The notes beneath the pieces were generated by a model, which did not search any database, was not told the origin of the DNA, and saw nothing but the letters and a program-made list of their open reading frames with translations. Shown here piece by piece: positions 14,105 through 22,477 of a DNA stretch of 33,504 bases. The DNA lies in contig JAIRRC010000025.1 of NCBI GenBank assembly GCA_031256175.1, forward strand, positions 1 to 33,504, written 5' to 3'. The translations under genes were made by a program, and so were the position numbers. Numbering within the stretch: position 1 is the first letter of the stretch; every line of letters begins with the position of its first letter. The DNA is from Rickettsiales bacterium. GTDB lineage: Bacteria; Pseudomonadota; Alphaproteobacteria; Rs-D84.

Positions 14105-14626
14105 ATGAATAAAACGCAAAATCCGTCGGTCAAGCCCGCGATTCCCTACGAACTGGACGACGCCAGCTTCGCCAAGGCCGCCCGGGTTTTAGAGCCCGGA
14201 CTTAAAGAAATTTTCGGCAAAGGCGCCAGACTTGCCGCCATACATATGTCCCAAGTCCGCGAAAAAGACCATGGCCGCGGCGAGTGCATTCCCAACTATA
14301 AGCAGGGCGAAATCCTGGCGAATCCCCTTGATTACAAATACGGAAAGGGCTGCGCCTTCCGCATGCAGATTCAGATGGCGCCGTCGGGTATGGCCGCGAC
14401 TAAGATGTCGTCTTGGTTTTTCCTTCGCGAATTTCCGGACGCCAAGCTTTGCTATAAGCATGGCTATTCATATTTCGCCGACGCCGTTGAAAACAGCCCG
14501 TCGCTGAGGAACAAGATTCTCAGCTCGTTCTATTTGAACAATGATTTCGGCCTCGACAAAAGGGAATGGAGCCCGCTGTCAAACCTTTCAGCGGTGGTCG
14601 CCGAAAGCAGACAGCGCAAGCGATAA
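14105..14626 (+). CDS. Unknown 173-aa protein of the rpoA-rplQ island
   Basis: It starts at ATG 14105, with AAAAGGA 6 bp upstream and a perfect-consensus promoter 29 bp upstream. The product is soluble, with no signal peptide, a basic C-terminus (ESRQRKR), several Cys (GECIP, KGCAF, KLCYKHG) and a Phe/Trp-rich middle (MSSWFFLREF). Its KGCAF...KHG...RNKIL pattern resembles the divergent neighbour (KSCAF...KYG...RNNFY), as if the pair arose by an old inverted duplication. Its transcript ends at the bidirectional terminator shared with rpoA. I do not recognise a family and infer no function. Confidence 0.6.
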   Translation: MNKTQNPSVKPAIPYELDDASFAKAARVLEPGLKEIFGKGARLAAIHMSQVREKDHGRGECIPNYKQGEILANPLDYKYGKGCAFRMQIQMAPSGMAATKMSSWFFLREFPDAKLCYKHGYSYFADAVENSPSLRNKILSSFYLNNDFGLDKREWSPLSNLSAVVAESRQRKR

Positions 14627-14656
14627 AAAAACCGCCCGAAAGGGCGGTTTTTTTTT
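14625..14656. terminator. Bidirectional factor-independent terminator between rpoA and the island
   Basis: The 7-bp GC stem ACCGCCC/GGGCGGT (14631-14637 with 14642-14648) has a GAAA tetraloop, an A-tract on the left (14625-14631) and a T-tract on the right (14648-14656). It can therefore stop transcription from both sides: the + strand gene ending at 14626 and the ribosomal operon ending with rpoA at 14659. Confidence 0.92.
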
Positions 14657-14658
14657 CA

Positions 14659-15687
14659 TTATTTATACGGATTCTCGAATTTCTTCGAAAGCTCGGCTAT
14701 ATTCTCGGGCGGCCAGCCGGGAACGTCCATGCCGAACGCAAGGCCCATCGCTTCCAGCTGCGCTTTGATTTCGTTCAAGGATTTGCGGCCGAAGTTCGGG
14801 GTTTTCAGCATATCGTTTTCCGTCTTTTGCACAAGCTCGCCTATATAATTCACCTTGTCGTTCTTCAAGCAATTGTTCGCGCGGACCGACAATTCCAATT
14901 CGTCCACGTGCTTCAACAATTTCGGATTGAACGGAAGCGACGCAAGGATGTCTTTCTTTTCGTCTTCCACTTCCGCCGCGACGTCCTCGAAATTGATGAA
15001 CGGATTCATCTGGTCGGCGACTATGCGCGCGGCGAAGGCCACGGCGTCTTCCGGCGAGGTCGCGCCGTTCGTCTTGACCGACAGCTGCAATTCGTCGAAG
15101 TCCACCCTTTGGCCGACGCGGGTTTCGCGGACGTCGACCGCGACGTTAAGGACCGGCGAATAAATCGAATCGACCGCGATGAAGCCAATCGGGTCGCCTT
15201 CCTTCGAATTCTGTTCGGCCGGGACGTAGCCCTTGCCGAGGCCAAGATTGATTTCCATGTTAAGGACGCCGCCTTCGGATATATGGCAAAGCACGATGTC
15301 TTTATTGATGACTTCCAGGCCGCTGCCGCATTCAATCATGCCGCTGGTCACGACCACTGGGCCCTTTGCCTTCAAGGTCGCCTTCAAATTGTTTTCCGTT
15401 TCGGCCTTGAAATAGACGCCCTTCAAGTTAAGGATGATGTCGGGCACGTCTTCCCTGATTCCCGATATGGACGAGAATTCGTGCTGGACCCCCTCTATCC
15501 GTATCGAACGCGGCGCGCAGCCCTGCAAGCTGGACAGCAGGACGCGGCGAAGCGCGGTGCCCAGAGTATGGCCAAAACCCTTTTCCAAGGGTTTCGCAAT
15601 TATGGTCGCAAGGTTCGGATTGTCGTTGTCGATTTTTATCTCAAGTTTTTTCGGCTTGCTTAAAGTCGTCCAGTTTTTTTCAATCAT
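14659..15687 (-). CDS. rpoA: RNA polymerase alpha subunit
   Basis: The 342-residue product scaffolds RNA polymerase assembly through its N-terminal domain (GFGHTLGTALRRVLLSSLQGC). Its C-terminal domain contacts UP elements and activators. The DNA-contact patch SVRANNCLKN and the helix-hairpin-helix NFGRKSLNEIK are intact. The tail GMDVPGWPPENI is the alphaproteobacterial form. It is the last gene of the 17-kb ribosomal superoperon, and its stop lies 3 bp from the bidirectional terminator. rplQ, its usual downstream partner, is not adjacent. Confidence 0.98.
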   Translation of the reverse strand: MIEKNWTTLSKPKKLEIKIDNDNPNLATIIAKPLEKGFGHTLGTALRRVLLSSLQGCAPRSIRIEGVQHEFSSISGIREDVPDIILNLKGVYFKAETENNLKATLKAKGPVVVTSGMIECGSGLEVINKDIVLCHISEGGVLNMEINLGLGKGYVPAEQNSKEGDPIGFIAVDSIYSPVLNVAVDVRETRVGQRVDFDELQLSVKTNGATSPEDAVAFAARIVADQMNPFINFEDVAAEVEDEKKDILASLPFNPKLLKHVDELELSVRANNCLKNDKVNYIGELVQKTENDMLKTPNFGRKSLNEIKAQLEAMGLAFGMDVPGWPPENIAELSKKFENPYK

Positions 15688-15729
15688 TCCAAATCCTTTC
15701 GTTATGTGTTTATAAAATTTCTACGCCGA

Positions 15730-16116
15730 TTAAACGCGGCGCGCTTTCTTCGGACGGCAGCCGTTGTGCGGCACGCGCGTCGTATCCGTAATCGAATTCA
15801 CGACCAGGCCCGCGGCGCCAAGCCCGCGAACGGCCGCTTCGCGCCCGTTGCCGGGACCGCGCATAAGGACGTCTATCGTGCGGACGCCCATGTCGGCCGC
15901 TTTCTTCGCCAAAGTTTCCGCGACGATGGACGCCGCGTAAGGCGTCGATTTCTTCGCGCTTTTGAAGCCGCTGACGCCCGACGTGCCCCAGACCAGAACC
16001 GCGCCGGAAATGTCCGTGAGCGTTATGCGGGTGTTGTTGAAGGTCGCCAAAACATGCGCGACGGCATGGCTGACTTTTCGGATTGTTTTCTTCTTGTTTG
16101 CCGGTTTTACTGCCAT
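15730..16116 (-). CDS. rpsK: 30S ribosomal protein S11
   Basis: S11 forms part of the small-subunit platform near the mRNA exit. The 128-residue product contains the family signatures HVLATFNNTRITLTDISG, DVLMRGPGNGREAAVRGL and the basic C-terminus HNGCRPKKARRV. It follows rpsM by 15 bp and precedes rpoA by 42 bp, the usual alpha-operon order without rpsD, which in alphaproteobacteria lies elsewhere. Confidence 0.98.
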   Translation of the reverse strand: MAVKPANKKKTIRKVSHAVAHVLATFNNTRITLTDISGAVLVWGTSGVSGFKSAKKSTPYAASIVAETLAKKAADMGVRTIDVLMRGPGNGREAAVRGLGAAGLVVNSITDTTRVPHNGCRPKKARRV

Positions 16117-16131
16117 TTCGATTAAGCTCCC

Positions 16132-16509
16132 TTATTTGCCTTTGCTGGCCGCGCCCGCGACCGCGATTCTTTTGCCCTTGCGCGTGCGCGCGTTGGTGCG
16201 CGTGCGCTGTCCGCGGACCGGAAGGCGGTTCCTGTGGCGGATGCCGCGATACGAGCGAAGGTCCTGCAAACGCTTTATGTTCATCGCGATTTCTTTCCTG
16301 ACGTCGCCTTCGACTTTCAGATTCTTTTCGATGTAATTGCGGATATTGATGACGTCCGTGTCGGTCAAATCCTTGGTCCGGAGCGAGTCCTTGAAGCCAA
16401 GCGCCTTTACGATTTCCTTCGCCTTTTTCGGGCCGATTCCATAGATATAAGTAAGGCTTGTTTCAACCCTTTTTTCGGTCGGGATATTCACACCTGCTAT
16501 ACGAGCCAA
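16132..16509 (-). CDS. rpsM: 30S ribosomal protein S13, TTG start
   Basis: S13 sits in the head of the small subunit and bridges to the large subunit and P-site tRNA. I start it at the TTG at 16509. This gives the canonical N-terminus [10 protein letters not shown] and a 6-bp gap to the AAAAGGAG box (16516-16523). The TTG two codons upstream (16515) would touch that box directly. The 125-residue product carries [13 protein letters not shown] and [25 protein letters not shown] (two blocks) and a basic tail. A promoter at 16536-16563 lies in the gap to secY. Confidence 0.96.
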   Translation of the reverse strand: MARIAGVNIPTEKRVETSLTYIYGIGPKKAKEIVKALGFKDSLRTKDLTDTDVINIRNYIEKNLKVEGDVRKEIAMNIKRLQDLRSYRGIRHRNRLPVRGQRTRTNARTRKGKRIAVAGAASKGK

Positions 16510-16535
16510 GTTCAACTCCTTTTCATTGTGCGGTC

Positions 16536-16563
16536 ATTTTAACCGCTGTGCGTGGAAAGTCAA
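16536..16563 (-). promoter_or_regulatory. rpsM: Internal promoter for rpsM-rpsK-rpoA
   Basis: Read on the - strand: TTGACT (16558-16563), a 16-bp spacer, TAAAAT (16536-16541). The predicted start near 16529 leaves a leader of only about 20 nt that contains the AAAAGGAG box. It fills the 61-bp gap after secY where alphaproteobacteria usually carry adk. Confidence 0.7.
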
Positions 16564-16570
16564 CCAGATA

Positions 16571-17893
16571 TTAGACCCGGAATCGACTTTTCCTGTTGGC
16601 TTTTTTAATCACGCTGGCGTATTGCTTCGCGATTAAATGCGACTGAATCTGCGTCATGGTGTCAAGCGCAACGCCGGCCACGATAAGGACGGACGTTCCG
16701 CCTATGACGACAGGCATTCCGAAATGGGTGTTTAGGATTATCGGCACGACGCAGACCGCCACAAGGTATAAAACGCCGATAACGGTTACGCGCGAAACCA
16801 AATTATCCAAGAAATTCATTGTCTGCTCGCCCGGCCTGATGCCCGGGACATAGCCGCCGTTGTTTTTAAGGTTGTTCGCGGTTTCTTCCGAATTGAACAC
16901 GACCGCGGTCTGGAAGAACGCGAAGAACGCGACAAGGATGGTGAACAAGGCGATATAGGACCAGGTTCCGTATGTGAAGAACGCCATGACGTTCTGGACA
17001 TAGACATTGTCGCTTTGGAAAAGCTTTCCGGCGAATGCGGGCAACATCATTATCGAAGACGCGAAGACCGGGCCCATAACGCCCGACATATTGATTTTAA
17101 TCGGCAGATAGGAACTGCTTGCCTGGGCGGCGGCGGCGCCCGCGGCGGCCGTTTGGCGCGGGTATAAGATTTGAATCCGGCGCTGGGCCTGTTCGAAGAA
17201 TGCGATAAGCGCGATTATGCCAAGCACGAACGCCACGACCATCATCATCATGAAAGGCGAAACCTGTCCGACGCCGCCAAGTTCCAGCAGGCGCGCAAGG
17301 CCGTTCGGAATTTCCGCGACAATCCCCGCGAATATCAACAACGAAGCGCCCTGGCCTATGCCGCGCGCGGTTATCTGCTCGGCCAGCCACATGACGAATG
17401 TCGTGCCGCCGACCAATGCTATAACGGTTGAAATCTTGAATCCGATTCCGGGATTCATAACCGCGAAGACGCCGTTCATAGGCGCCATCGATTCAAGCCC
17501 GCCCGCGACCGCCCATGCCTGAACGGCGCAAAGCACGACCGCAAGATAGCGAGTGTATTGGTTGATTTTTATGCGACCGGATTCGCCTTCTTTGCGAAGT
17601 TCCGCCAGGCCCTTCGACGTCGCGGTCAGAAGCTGAATAACTATGCTGGCCGAGATATACGGGAATATGTTCAGCGCCATTATGCTCATACGCGACAGGC
17701 TTCCGCCCGAGAATACGTCGAACATTCCCATAAGGCCGTTGTCGCCCTGGAAGAAATGCAGAACCGCGGACGCGTTCACGCCAGGAAGCGGTATGAACGA
17801 GCCGATGCGATAGACCAGCAAGGCGCCAAGCACAAACAATATGCGCTTTTGCAGGTCGGACATCTTGGAAAACATTCCTTTGAATGCGTTCAT
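16571..17893 (-). CDS. secY: Protein translocase subunit SecY
   Basis: SecY is the channel of the SecYEG translocon in the inner membrane. The 440-residue product has the ten-helix pattern with the plug region GVNASAVLHFF, the signature NIFPYISASIVIQLL, FLDNLVSRVTVIGVLYL, and a C-terminal cytosolic tail ending KKANRKSRFRV. It follows rplO by 3 bp, with its start immediately after the rplO stop. adk, which usually comes next, is missing. Confidence 0.98.
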   Translation of the reverse strand: MNAFKGMFSKMSDLQKRILFVLGALLVYRIGSFIPLPGVNASAVLHFFQGDNGLMGMFDVFSGGSLSRMSIMALNIFPYISASIVIQLLTATSKGLAELRKEGESGRIKINQYTRYLAVVLCAVQAWAVAGGLESMAPMNGVFAVMNPGIGFKISTVIALVGGTTFVMWLAEQITARGIGQGASLLIFAGIVAEIPNGLARLLELGGVGQVSPFMMMMVVAFVLGIIALIAFFEQAQRRIQILYPRQTAAAGAAAAQASSSYLPIKINMSGVMGPVFASSIMMLPAFAGKLFQSDNVYVQNVMAFFTYGTWSYIALFTILVAFFAFFQTAVVFNSEETANNLKNNGGYVPGIRPGEQTMNFLDNLVSRVTVIGVLYLVAVCVVPIILNTHFGMPVVIGGTSVLIVAGVALDTMTQIQSHLIAKQYASVIKKANRKSRFRV

Positions 17894-17896
17894 TTA

Positions 17897-18478
17897 TTAC
17901 TTGGCCTTCTTTGCTTTCGGCGCGGCTTTGGCTTTCGGTGCGGCTTTTTTCGCGGCGGCCGGTTTCTTTTCTTCCGTCGCAGGCGCTTCGGCTTTTTCAG
18001 CCTTCGCGGCTTTCTTGCCCGGGGCGGAGATGGAGCCGCCGGCTTTCACGATGGCAGCTTCGGCCGATTTCGACCATTTCACGGCTTCGACCTTGATGGC
18101 TTTTTTCAGCTCGCCGGCGCCCAAGACTTTCAGGCCGTCTTCCGCGCGGTTAATCAATTTGGCAGCTTTCAGCGCGGCGATGTCGACGACTTTGTCGGCG
18201 GCGAGCCTTTTGTCGGCTATGGCTTTTTCGATTTTGCCGATGTTTATCTCGGCGAAATGCTTGCGGAATATATTGAAGAATCCGATTTTGTTAAGGCGGC
18301 GGTAAATCGGGGTTTGTCCGCCCTCGAACGTGATGACGCCCGACGTGCCGGAGCGCGCCTTTTGTCCCTTGTGTCCGCGGCCCGCGGTTTTGCCCTTGCC
18401 GGAACCTATGCCGCGGCCAAGGCGTTTTTTGGACGGGCGCGCGCCCGGATTGTCCATCAATGCGTTCAGTTTCGCCAT
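17897..18478 (-). CDS. rplO: 50S ribosomal protein L15 with Lys/Ala-rich tail
   Basis: L15 is a late-assembling large-subunit protein. The N-terminal basic arm RLGRGIGSGKGKTAGRGHKG and the block FEGGQTPIYRRL identify it. The usual protein is about 145-160 residues. This one has 193, because about 45 residues made almost entirely of Ala, Lys, Pro and Glu follow the core after SISAPGKKA. The tail resembles those of L17 and, more mildly, L22 and L3 here. Confidence 0.97.
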   Translation of the reverse strand: MAKLNALMDNPGARPSKKRLGRGIGSGKGKTAGRGHKGQKARSGTSGVITFEGGQTPIYRRLNKIGFFNIFRKHFAEINIGKIEKAIADKRLAADKVVDIAALKAAKLINRAEDGLKVLGAGELKKAIKVEAVKWSKSAEAAIVKAGGSISAPGKKAAKAEKAEAPATEEKKPAAAKKAAPKAKAAPKAKKAK

Positions 18479-18479
18479 T

Positions 18480-18656
18480 TTATCCCTCTATCTTTATAAT
18501 GTGTTGCACTTTCTCGACCATGCCCTTCACGGAATCGGTCAAAGGAAGCTCTTTCGATTTGCCGATGCGGCCAAGGCACAAAGCGGCCAGAATCTTCTTC
18601 TGCTTTTCCGGTATCGCGATGGAACTTTTAATTTGAGTGATTTTTACTTTTTTCAT
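18480..18656 (-). CDS. rpmD: 50S ribosomal protein L30
   Basis: This 58-residue gene is easy to miss. It starts at ATG 18656 and stops 1 bp before the rplO start. The sequence opens MKKVKITQIKSSIAIPEKQK and contains LGRIGKSKELPLTDSVKGMV, the L30 pattern of a first strand, then the IG-K/R turn and a final helix (VEKVQHII). Its place between rpsE and rplO is the conserved spc-operon position. Confidence 0.95.
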   Translation of the reverse strand: MKKVKITQIKSSIAIPEKQKKILAALCLGRIGKSKELPLTDSVKGMVEKVQHIIKIEG

Positions 18657-18667
18657 AACATTCCCTT

Positions 18668-19222
18668 TTATGCGTCAACCGAAACTTCTTTCGCCGGCTT
18701 GCCGTCGCGCGCGGCGACGATTTCGGCGACAGACTTGCCGCGGCGGGCCGCCACGGATTTCGGAGAATTCATCATGCCGAACGCGGCGAAGGCGGCGCGA
18801 ACGACGTTATACGGATTGTTGCTTCCCTTGGATTTCGAAACGACGTCCTGGACGCCAAGGCATTCGAAGACCGCGCGCATGGCGCCGCCCGCGATGATTC
18901 CGGTTCCGGGCGTGGCGCTGCGGATGATAACCTGGCCCGCGCCGAATTTCGCCTGCATATCGTGGTGAAGCGTGCGGCCTTCTTTAAGCGGCACTTGAAT
19001 CATGGCGCGCTTGGCGGCCTTGGTCGCTTTCTGGACGGCGGACTGGATTTCCAAAGCCTTGCCCAGGCCGAATCCGATTTTACCGGCCTTGTCGCCGACC
19101 ACAACCAGGGCCGAGAACGAGAAGTTCTTTCCGCCCTTGACGGTTTTCGCGACGCGGTTTATATGGACCAATTTGTCGGTAAGGTTGTCGCCTTGAAGAT
19201 TTCCGCTATTCATTTTCGCCAT
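18668..19222 (-). CDS. rpsE: 30S ribosomal protein S5
   Basis: S5 acts at the decoding centre and mRNA entrance and affects fidelity. The 184-residue product has the N-terminal dsRNA-binding-like domain ([25 protein letters not shown]) and the C-terminal fold with [19 protein letters not shown] and [12 protein letters not shown]. Its position between rplR and rpmD is standard. The C-terminal tail (SVDA) is short and unremarkable. Confidence 0.98.
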   Translation of the reverse strand: MAKMNSGNLQGDNLTDKLVHINRVAKTVKGGKNFSFSALVVVGDKAGKIGFGLGKALEIQSAVQKATKAAKRAMIQVPLKEGRTLHHDMQAKFGAGQVIIRSATPGTGIIAGGAMRAVFECLGVQDVVSKSKGSNNPYNVVRAAFAAFGMMNSPKSVAARRGKSVAEIVAARDGKPAKEVSVDA

Positions 19223-19241
19223 TTTCTATTTTCCCCTGTTG

Positions 19242-19595
19242 TTAAAATTTAAGTCCGCCTTCGCGCACCGCATCGGCCAAAGCCTTTATCCGGCCGTGAT
19301 ACTTATACGCGCCGCGGTCGAAATAGACGTCTTTGATTTTCATTTTCTTCGCGCGCTCGGCGAACGCGGCGCCGACTTTCGCCGCGCCTTCGACGGACCA
19401 GCCGTTCCCCTTGAAGCCCTTTTCGGCCGAGGAAGCGGACGCCAAAGTCTTCTGCGCGACATCGTCTATCGCCTGGACGTAGATATGGCGGCCGGTGCGG
19501 TGGACGCTGATGCGGACCTTGCCATAGTTCTTGCTTTTCGCGGCGAAGCGGTTCCTTTTAAGCCTGCGGGTGAAAGTGTCTAAGTGAAGCTTCAT
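19242..19595 (-). CDS. rplR: 50S ribosomal protein L18
   Basis: L18 binds 5S rRNA in the central protuberance. The 117-residue product shows the family layout: basic N-terminus (RRLKRNRFAAKSK), RISVHRTGRHIYVQAIDD, then VYFDRGAYKYHGRIKALADAVREGGLKF at the end (two motif blocks). It lies between rplF and rpsE with short gaps. Confidence 0.98.
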   Translation of the reverse strand: MKLHLDTFTRRLKRNRFAAKSKNYGKVRISVHRTGRHIYVQAIDDVAQKTLASASSAEKGFKGNGWSVEGAAKVGAAFAERAKKMKIKDVYFDRGAYKYHGRIKALADAVREGGLKF

Positions 19596-19610
19596 TGTCT
19601 TTGTCCTTTA

Positions 19611-20159
19611 TTATTTCTTCTTGCCTTCCTTGCGGCGCAGTGTTTCGTTCTTATAGAATATGCCCTTGCCCTTGTAAGGTTCCGGCTTTCTGACTTTCTT
19701 TATGGTGTCGGCGAACTGGCCGACTTTCTGCTTGTCGATTCCGCTTATGTTGAATTCGGTCGGCGCGACGATTTCGACGGACAGACCGGCCGGAATCGGA
19801 AGGACGACATCGTGCGAATAGCCCGCGACCAAAACCAAATCCTTGCCTTTGACGGACGCTTTGAATCCGACGCCCTTCATCGCCATTTCCTTTTTGAACC
19901 CGACGCTCGCGCCTTCGACCGCGATTTTGATGTTGCGTGTCATGGCGCCCCACATCGCGCGCGAGGCTTTGTCTTCGGCGTCCTTGGGCGACACTTCGAC
20001 CTGCTTGTCGTTTATAACGATGTCGACAAGGTCGGCGTTCTTGTGCGCGAGGCTGACTTCGTTCGTTCCCTTCGGGCCCTTGACGACGATAACGCCGCCA
20101 TTGCGCGAAACCGAAACGCCGCTTGGTATTATGACCGGATATTTTCCTGCTCTTGACAT
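19611..20159 (-). CDS. rplF: 50S ribosomal protein L6
   Basis: L6 lies near the factor-binding site of the large subunit. The 182-residue product has the tandem repeat of L6 folds (KYPVIIPSGVSV and VVKGPKG in the first; GYSHDVVLPIPAGLSVE in the second) and the C-terminal RKPEPYKGKGIFYKNE motif. It sits in normal spc-operon order after rpsH. Confidence 0.98.
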   Translation of the reverse strand: MSRAGKYPVIIPSGVSVSRNGGVIVVKGPKGTNEVSLAHKNADLVDIVINDKQVEVSPKDAEDKASRAMWGAMTRNIKIAVEGASVGFKKEMAMKGVGFKASVKGKDLVLVAGYSHDVVLPIPAGLSVEIVAPTEFNISGIDKQKVGQFADTIKKVRKPEPYKGKGIFYKNETLRRKEGKKK

Positions 20160-20177
20160 TTTAATCCATCCTTTCCG

Positions 20178-20576
20178 TTATATAACCTGGCACAAGACTT
20201 CGCCGCCCAGGTTTTCCTTGCGCGCCTTATAGTCCGCCATGATTCCTTTCGGCGTAGACACGATGACAACGCCAAGGCCGTTCAGAACTTTCGGCAATTT
20301 CGCCGATTTCGAATAGACGCGGCGGCCGGGCTTCGACACTATGCGGATTTCCTGGATGGCGCCCTGGCCCGAAACGTATTTAAGGTCGACGACGATTTCC
20401 GACTTGGCGTCCGAAACCTTCTTCGTCTTGAACCCTTCGATGAACCCTTCGTCTTTAAGGACGCCGAGGACGTTCTGGCGAAGGCTGCTGGCCGGCATCG
20501 CGACCTGGTCCTTGCCCGCGTTCTGGGCATTGCGGATTCTGGCAATCATATCGCCGATGGGATGAGTGAATGACAT
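20178..20576 (-). CDS. rpsH: 30S ribosomal protein S8
   Basis: S8 is a primary 16S rRNA binder and, in E. coli, the translational repressor of the spc operon. The 132-residue product begins THPIGDMIARIRNAQ and ends with the rRNA-contact motif STPKGIMADYKARKENLGGEVLCQ (two halves). Whether the E. coli feedback site at rplE exists here was not obvious from the sequence. Confidence 0.98.
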   Translation of the reverse strand: MSFTHPIGDMIARIRNAQNAGKDQVAMPASSLRQNVLGVLKDEGFIEGFKTKKVSDAKSEIVVDLKYVSGQGAIQEIRIVSKPGRRVYSKSAKLPKVLNGLGVVIVSTPKGIMADYKARKENLGGEVLCQVI

Positions 20577-20605
20577 TTTTTAGACCCCTTTATTATTTCC
20601 TTGTT

Positions 20606-20908
20606 TTACCAGCTGGATTTCCTGACGCCCGGAAGCATCCCGGCCGAAGCCAAAGTCCTGACCTGCTGGCGGCAAAGCCCGAACTGGCGGCTGAACCCGC
20701 GCGCGCGGCCCGTGATGGCGCAGCGGTTGTGCAGGCGCGTCGGGGCGGAATTGCGCGGAAGTTTGGCCATCTTCTTCATGGCGTCCATACGTTCTTCCGG
20801 GGTGGATTTGAGCGACATCTTGGCTTTAAGCGCGGCGCGCTTTTTCGCCAGGCCAGCCACCATCTTCATCCGCCTTTTCTGTTTCTCTATCAAAGCAGTC
20901 TTAGCCAT
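20606..20908 (-). CDS. rpsN: 30S ribosomal protein S14, zinc-free long form
   Basis: The 100-residue product is the long type of S14, which lacks the CxxC...CxxC zinc knuckle. It has KLPRNSAPTRLHNRC, RARGFSRQFGLCRQQVR and the C-terminal GMLPGVRKSSW. The long form in the spc operon fits Proteobacteria. It is adjacent to rplE and rpsH as expected. Confidence 0.98.
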   Translation of the reverse strand: MAKTALIEKQKRRMKMVAGLAKKRAALKAKMSLKSTPEERMDAMKKMAKLPRNSAPTRLHNRCAITGRARGFSRQFGLCRQQVRTLASAGMLPGVRKSSW

Positions 20909-20923
20909 TTTCCGTTCCCTTTG

Positions 20924-21475
20924 TTATTTAAGCACCAACGGCATATTGAATTTCGCCAGCAGAGCCAGCGCTTCCTTGTCCGTTTTCGCAGTTGTTCCGA
21001 TAACTATATCCATCCCGCGGATGGAGTCCATTTTATCGAAGTCGATTTCCGGGAATATAAGGTGTTCCTTTATTCCGAAGGCGTAGTTGCCGTGGCCGTC
21101 GAATTTCGATTTCGACAGGCCCTGGAAGTCCTTTATGCGCGGAAGCGCGACCATGACCAATTTATCCAAAAAGTCATACATGCGCGAACCGCGAAGGGTG
21201 ACCTTGACGCCGATGGGCTGGCCCGCGCGCAGGCGGTAAGTCGCGATGGATTTCTTCGCGTTCGTTACAACGGGTTTCTGGCCCGAAATCGCGGTCATGT
21301 CCGCGAAGGCCGCGTCCAGTTTTTTCTTGTCCGCAGCGGCGGCGCCGACGCCCATGTTCAGGACGATTTTCGACAGGCGCGGAACGGCCTGGGAATTCTT
21401 GTATCCGAATTCCTTTTTCATTTCAGGAACGATTTTGTCCTGATAGATTTTGCTTAAACGGCTTTTGTTCGACAT
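20924..21475 (-). CDS. rplE: 50S ribosomal protein L5
   Basis: L5 binds 5S rRNA and the P-site tRNA side of the central protuberance. The 183-residue product has [28 protein letters not shown]-like [31 protein letters not shown], and the terminal [18 protein letters not shown] block. It follows rplX by 9 bp. Confidence 0.98.
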   Translation of the reverse strand: MSNKSRLSKIYQDKIVPEMKKEFGYKNSQAVPRLSKIVLNMGVGAAAADKKKLDAAFADMTAISGQKPVVTNAKKSIATYRLRAGQPIGVKVTLRGSRMYDFLDKLVMVALPRIKDFQGLSKSKFDGHGNYAFGIKEHLIFPEIDFDKMDSIRGMDIVIGTTAKTDKEALALLAKFNMPLVLK

Positions 21476-21484
21476 TTACTGCTC

Positions 21485-21787
21485 CTATATTTCCGAACCG
21501 GATTTCTTCGCGACGCGGACTTTCTTATCCCCGACGATTTTGTATCCGACGCGGGTCGGCTTCTTCGTCTTCGGGTCGAGAAGCGCCACGTTGGACACGT
21601 GAATCGGACGCTCGACATCTTCGATGTGGCCGGGCTTTTCCTGGGTCGGCTTGATGTGCTTCTTGACGCGGTTCACGCCCTGGACTATGACCTTCGATTC
21701 GGCGGGCATGGCGGTAAGGACCTTGCCTTTGACGCCCTTATACTTTCCGGATATGACTATGACTTCGTCGTTTTTCTTAATCTTCAT
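21485..21787 (-). CDS. rplX: 50S ribosomal protein L24
   Basis: L24 starts large-subunit assembly and lies at the tunnel exit. The 100-residue product opens with the KOW motif ([20 protein letters not shown]), followed by [20 protein letters not shown] and [18 protein letters not shown]. It is in standard order between rplN and rplE. Confidence 0.98.
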   Translation of the reverse strand: MKIKKNDEVIVISGKYKGVKGKVLTAMPAESKVIVQGVNRVKKHIKPTQEKPGHIEDVERPIHVSNVALLDPKTKKPTRVGYKIVGDKKVRVAKKSGSEI

Positions 21788-21799
21788 TGCCGTGCCCTC

Positions 21800-22174
21800 T
21801 TATATGACTTCCGGCGCCAGAGACATAATCTTCTGCACGTCGTGTTTGTTTCTTGTTTCGCGCGCGACCGGCCCGAAGATGCGGGTGCCGATGGGCTCTA
21901 AATTGCCTTTGTTGATAAGGACGACCGCGTTGTCGTCGAAGCGTATGACCGAGCCGTCGACGCGTTTGACGTCGTATTTGGTGCGGACAATCAGCGCGCG
22001 CTGAACGGTTCCCTTCTGGACCTTGCCGCGCGGAATCGCATCCTTTATCGCGACGACTATGACGTCGCCGATGGACGCATAGCGGCGGTGGCTGCCGCCA
22101 AGGACCTTTATGCACTGGGCCTTTTTAGCGCCGCTGTTGTCGGCCACATTCAAGATTGTTTCGTTCTGTATCAT
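21800..22174 (-). CDS. rplN: 50S ribosomal protein L14
   Basis: L14 forms an intersubunit bridge. The 124-residue product begins [20 protein letters not shown] and carries the signature [20 protein letters not shown] and the C-terminal [11 protein letters not shown]. It is only slightly longer than the usual 122 residues, with a small shift around the [11 protein letters not shown] strand. Confidence 0.98.
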   Translation of the reverse strand: MIQNETILNVADNSGAKKAQCIKVLGGSHRRYASIGDVIVVAIKDAIPRGKVQKGTVQRALIVRTKYDVKRVDGSVIRFDDNAVVLINKGNLEPIGTRIFGPVARETRNKHDVQKIMSLAPEVI

Positions 22175-22192
22175 TTGCCTTAGTTCCTTTTA

Positions 22193-22465
22193 TTATTCCG
22201 CTTCGCCCGCGACCGACTTGTCCTTGGCGTGTCCGACCATTCCGACAACGACGAATCTTTTCGTCTTGGAAATCGGGCGGCTTTCCTGGATTTCGACTAT
22301 GTCGCCGACCTTGTATTTGTTGGCTTCGTCGTGGGCCTGGTATTTCTTGCTCTGCTTCACGAACTTCTTGTAAAGCGGATGGCGCTTGCGCGTGTCGACA
22401 TTGACGACGATTGTCTTGTCGGTCTTGGCGCTGATTACATTTCCCGTCAGTATGCGTTTTGGCAT
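22193..22465 (-). CDS. rpsQ: 30S ribosomal protein S17
   Basis: S17 is a primary binder of 16S rRNA with an OB fold. The 90-residue product starts [18 protein letters not shown] and includes [21 protein letters not shown] and [19 protein letters not shown]. The C-terminus ([12 protein letters not shown]) is slightly extended. It sits after rpmC as usual. Confidence 0.98.
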   Translation of the reverse strand: MPKRILTGNVISAKTDKTIVVNVDTRKRHPLYKKFVKQSKKYQAHDEANKYKVGDIVEIQESRPISKTKRFVVVGMVGHAKDKSVAGEAE

Positions 22466-22477
22466 TTATGTTCCCCT

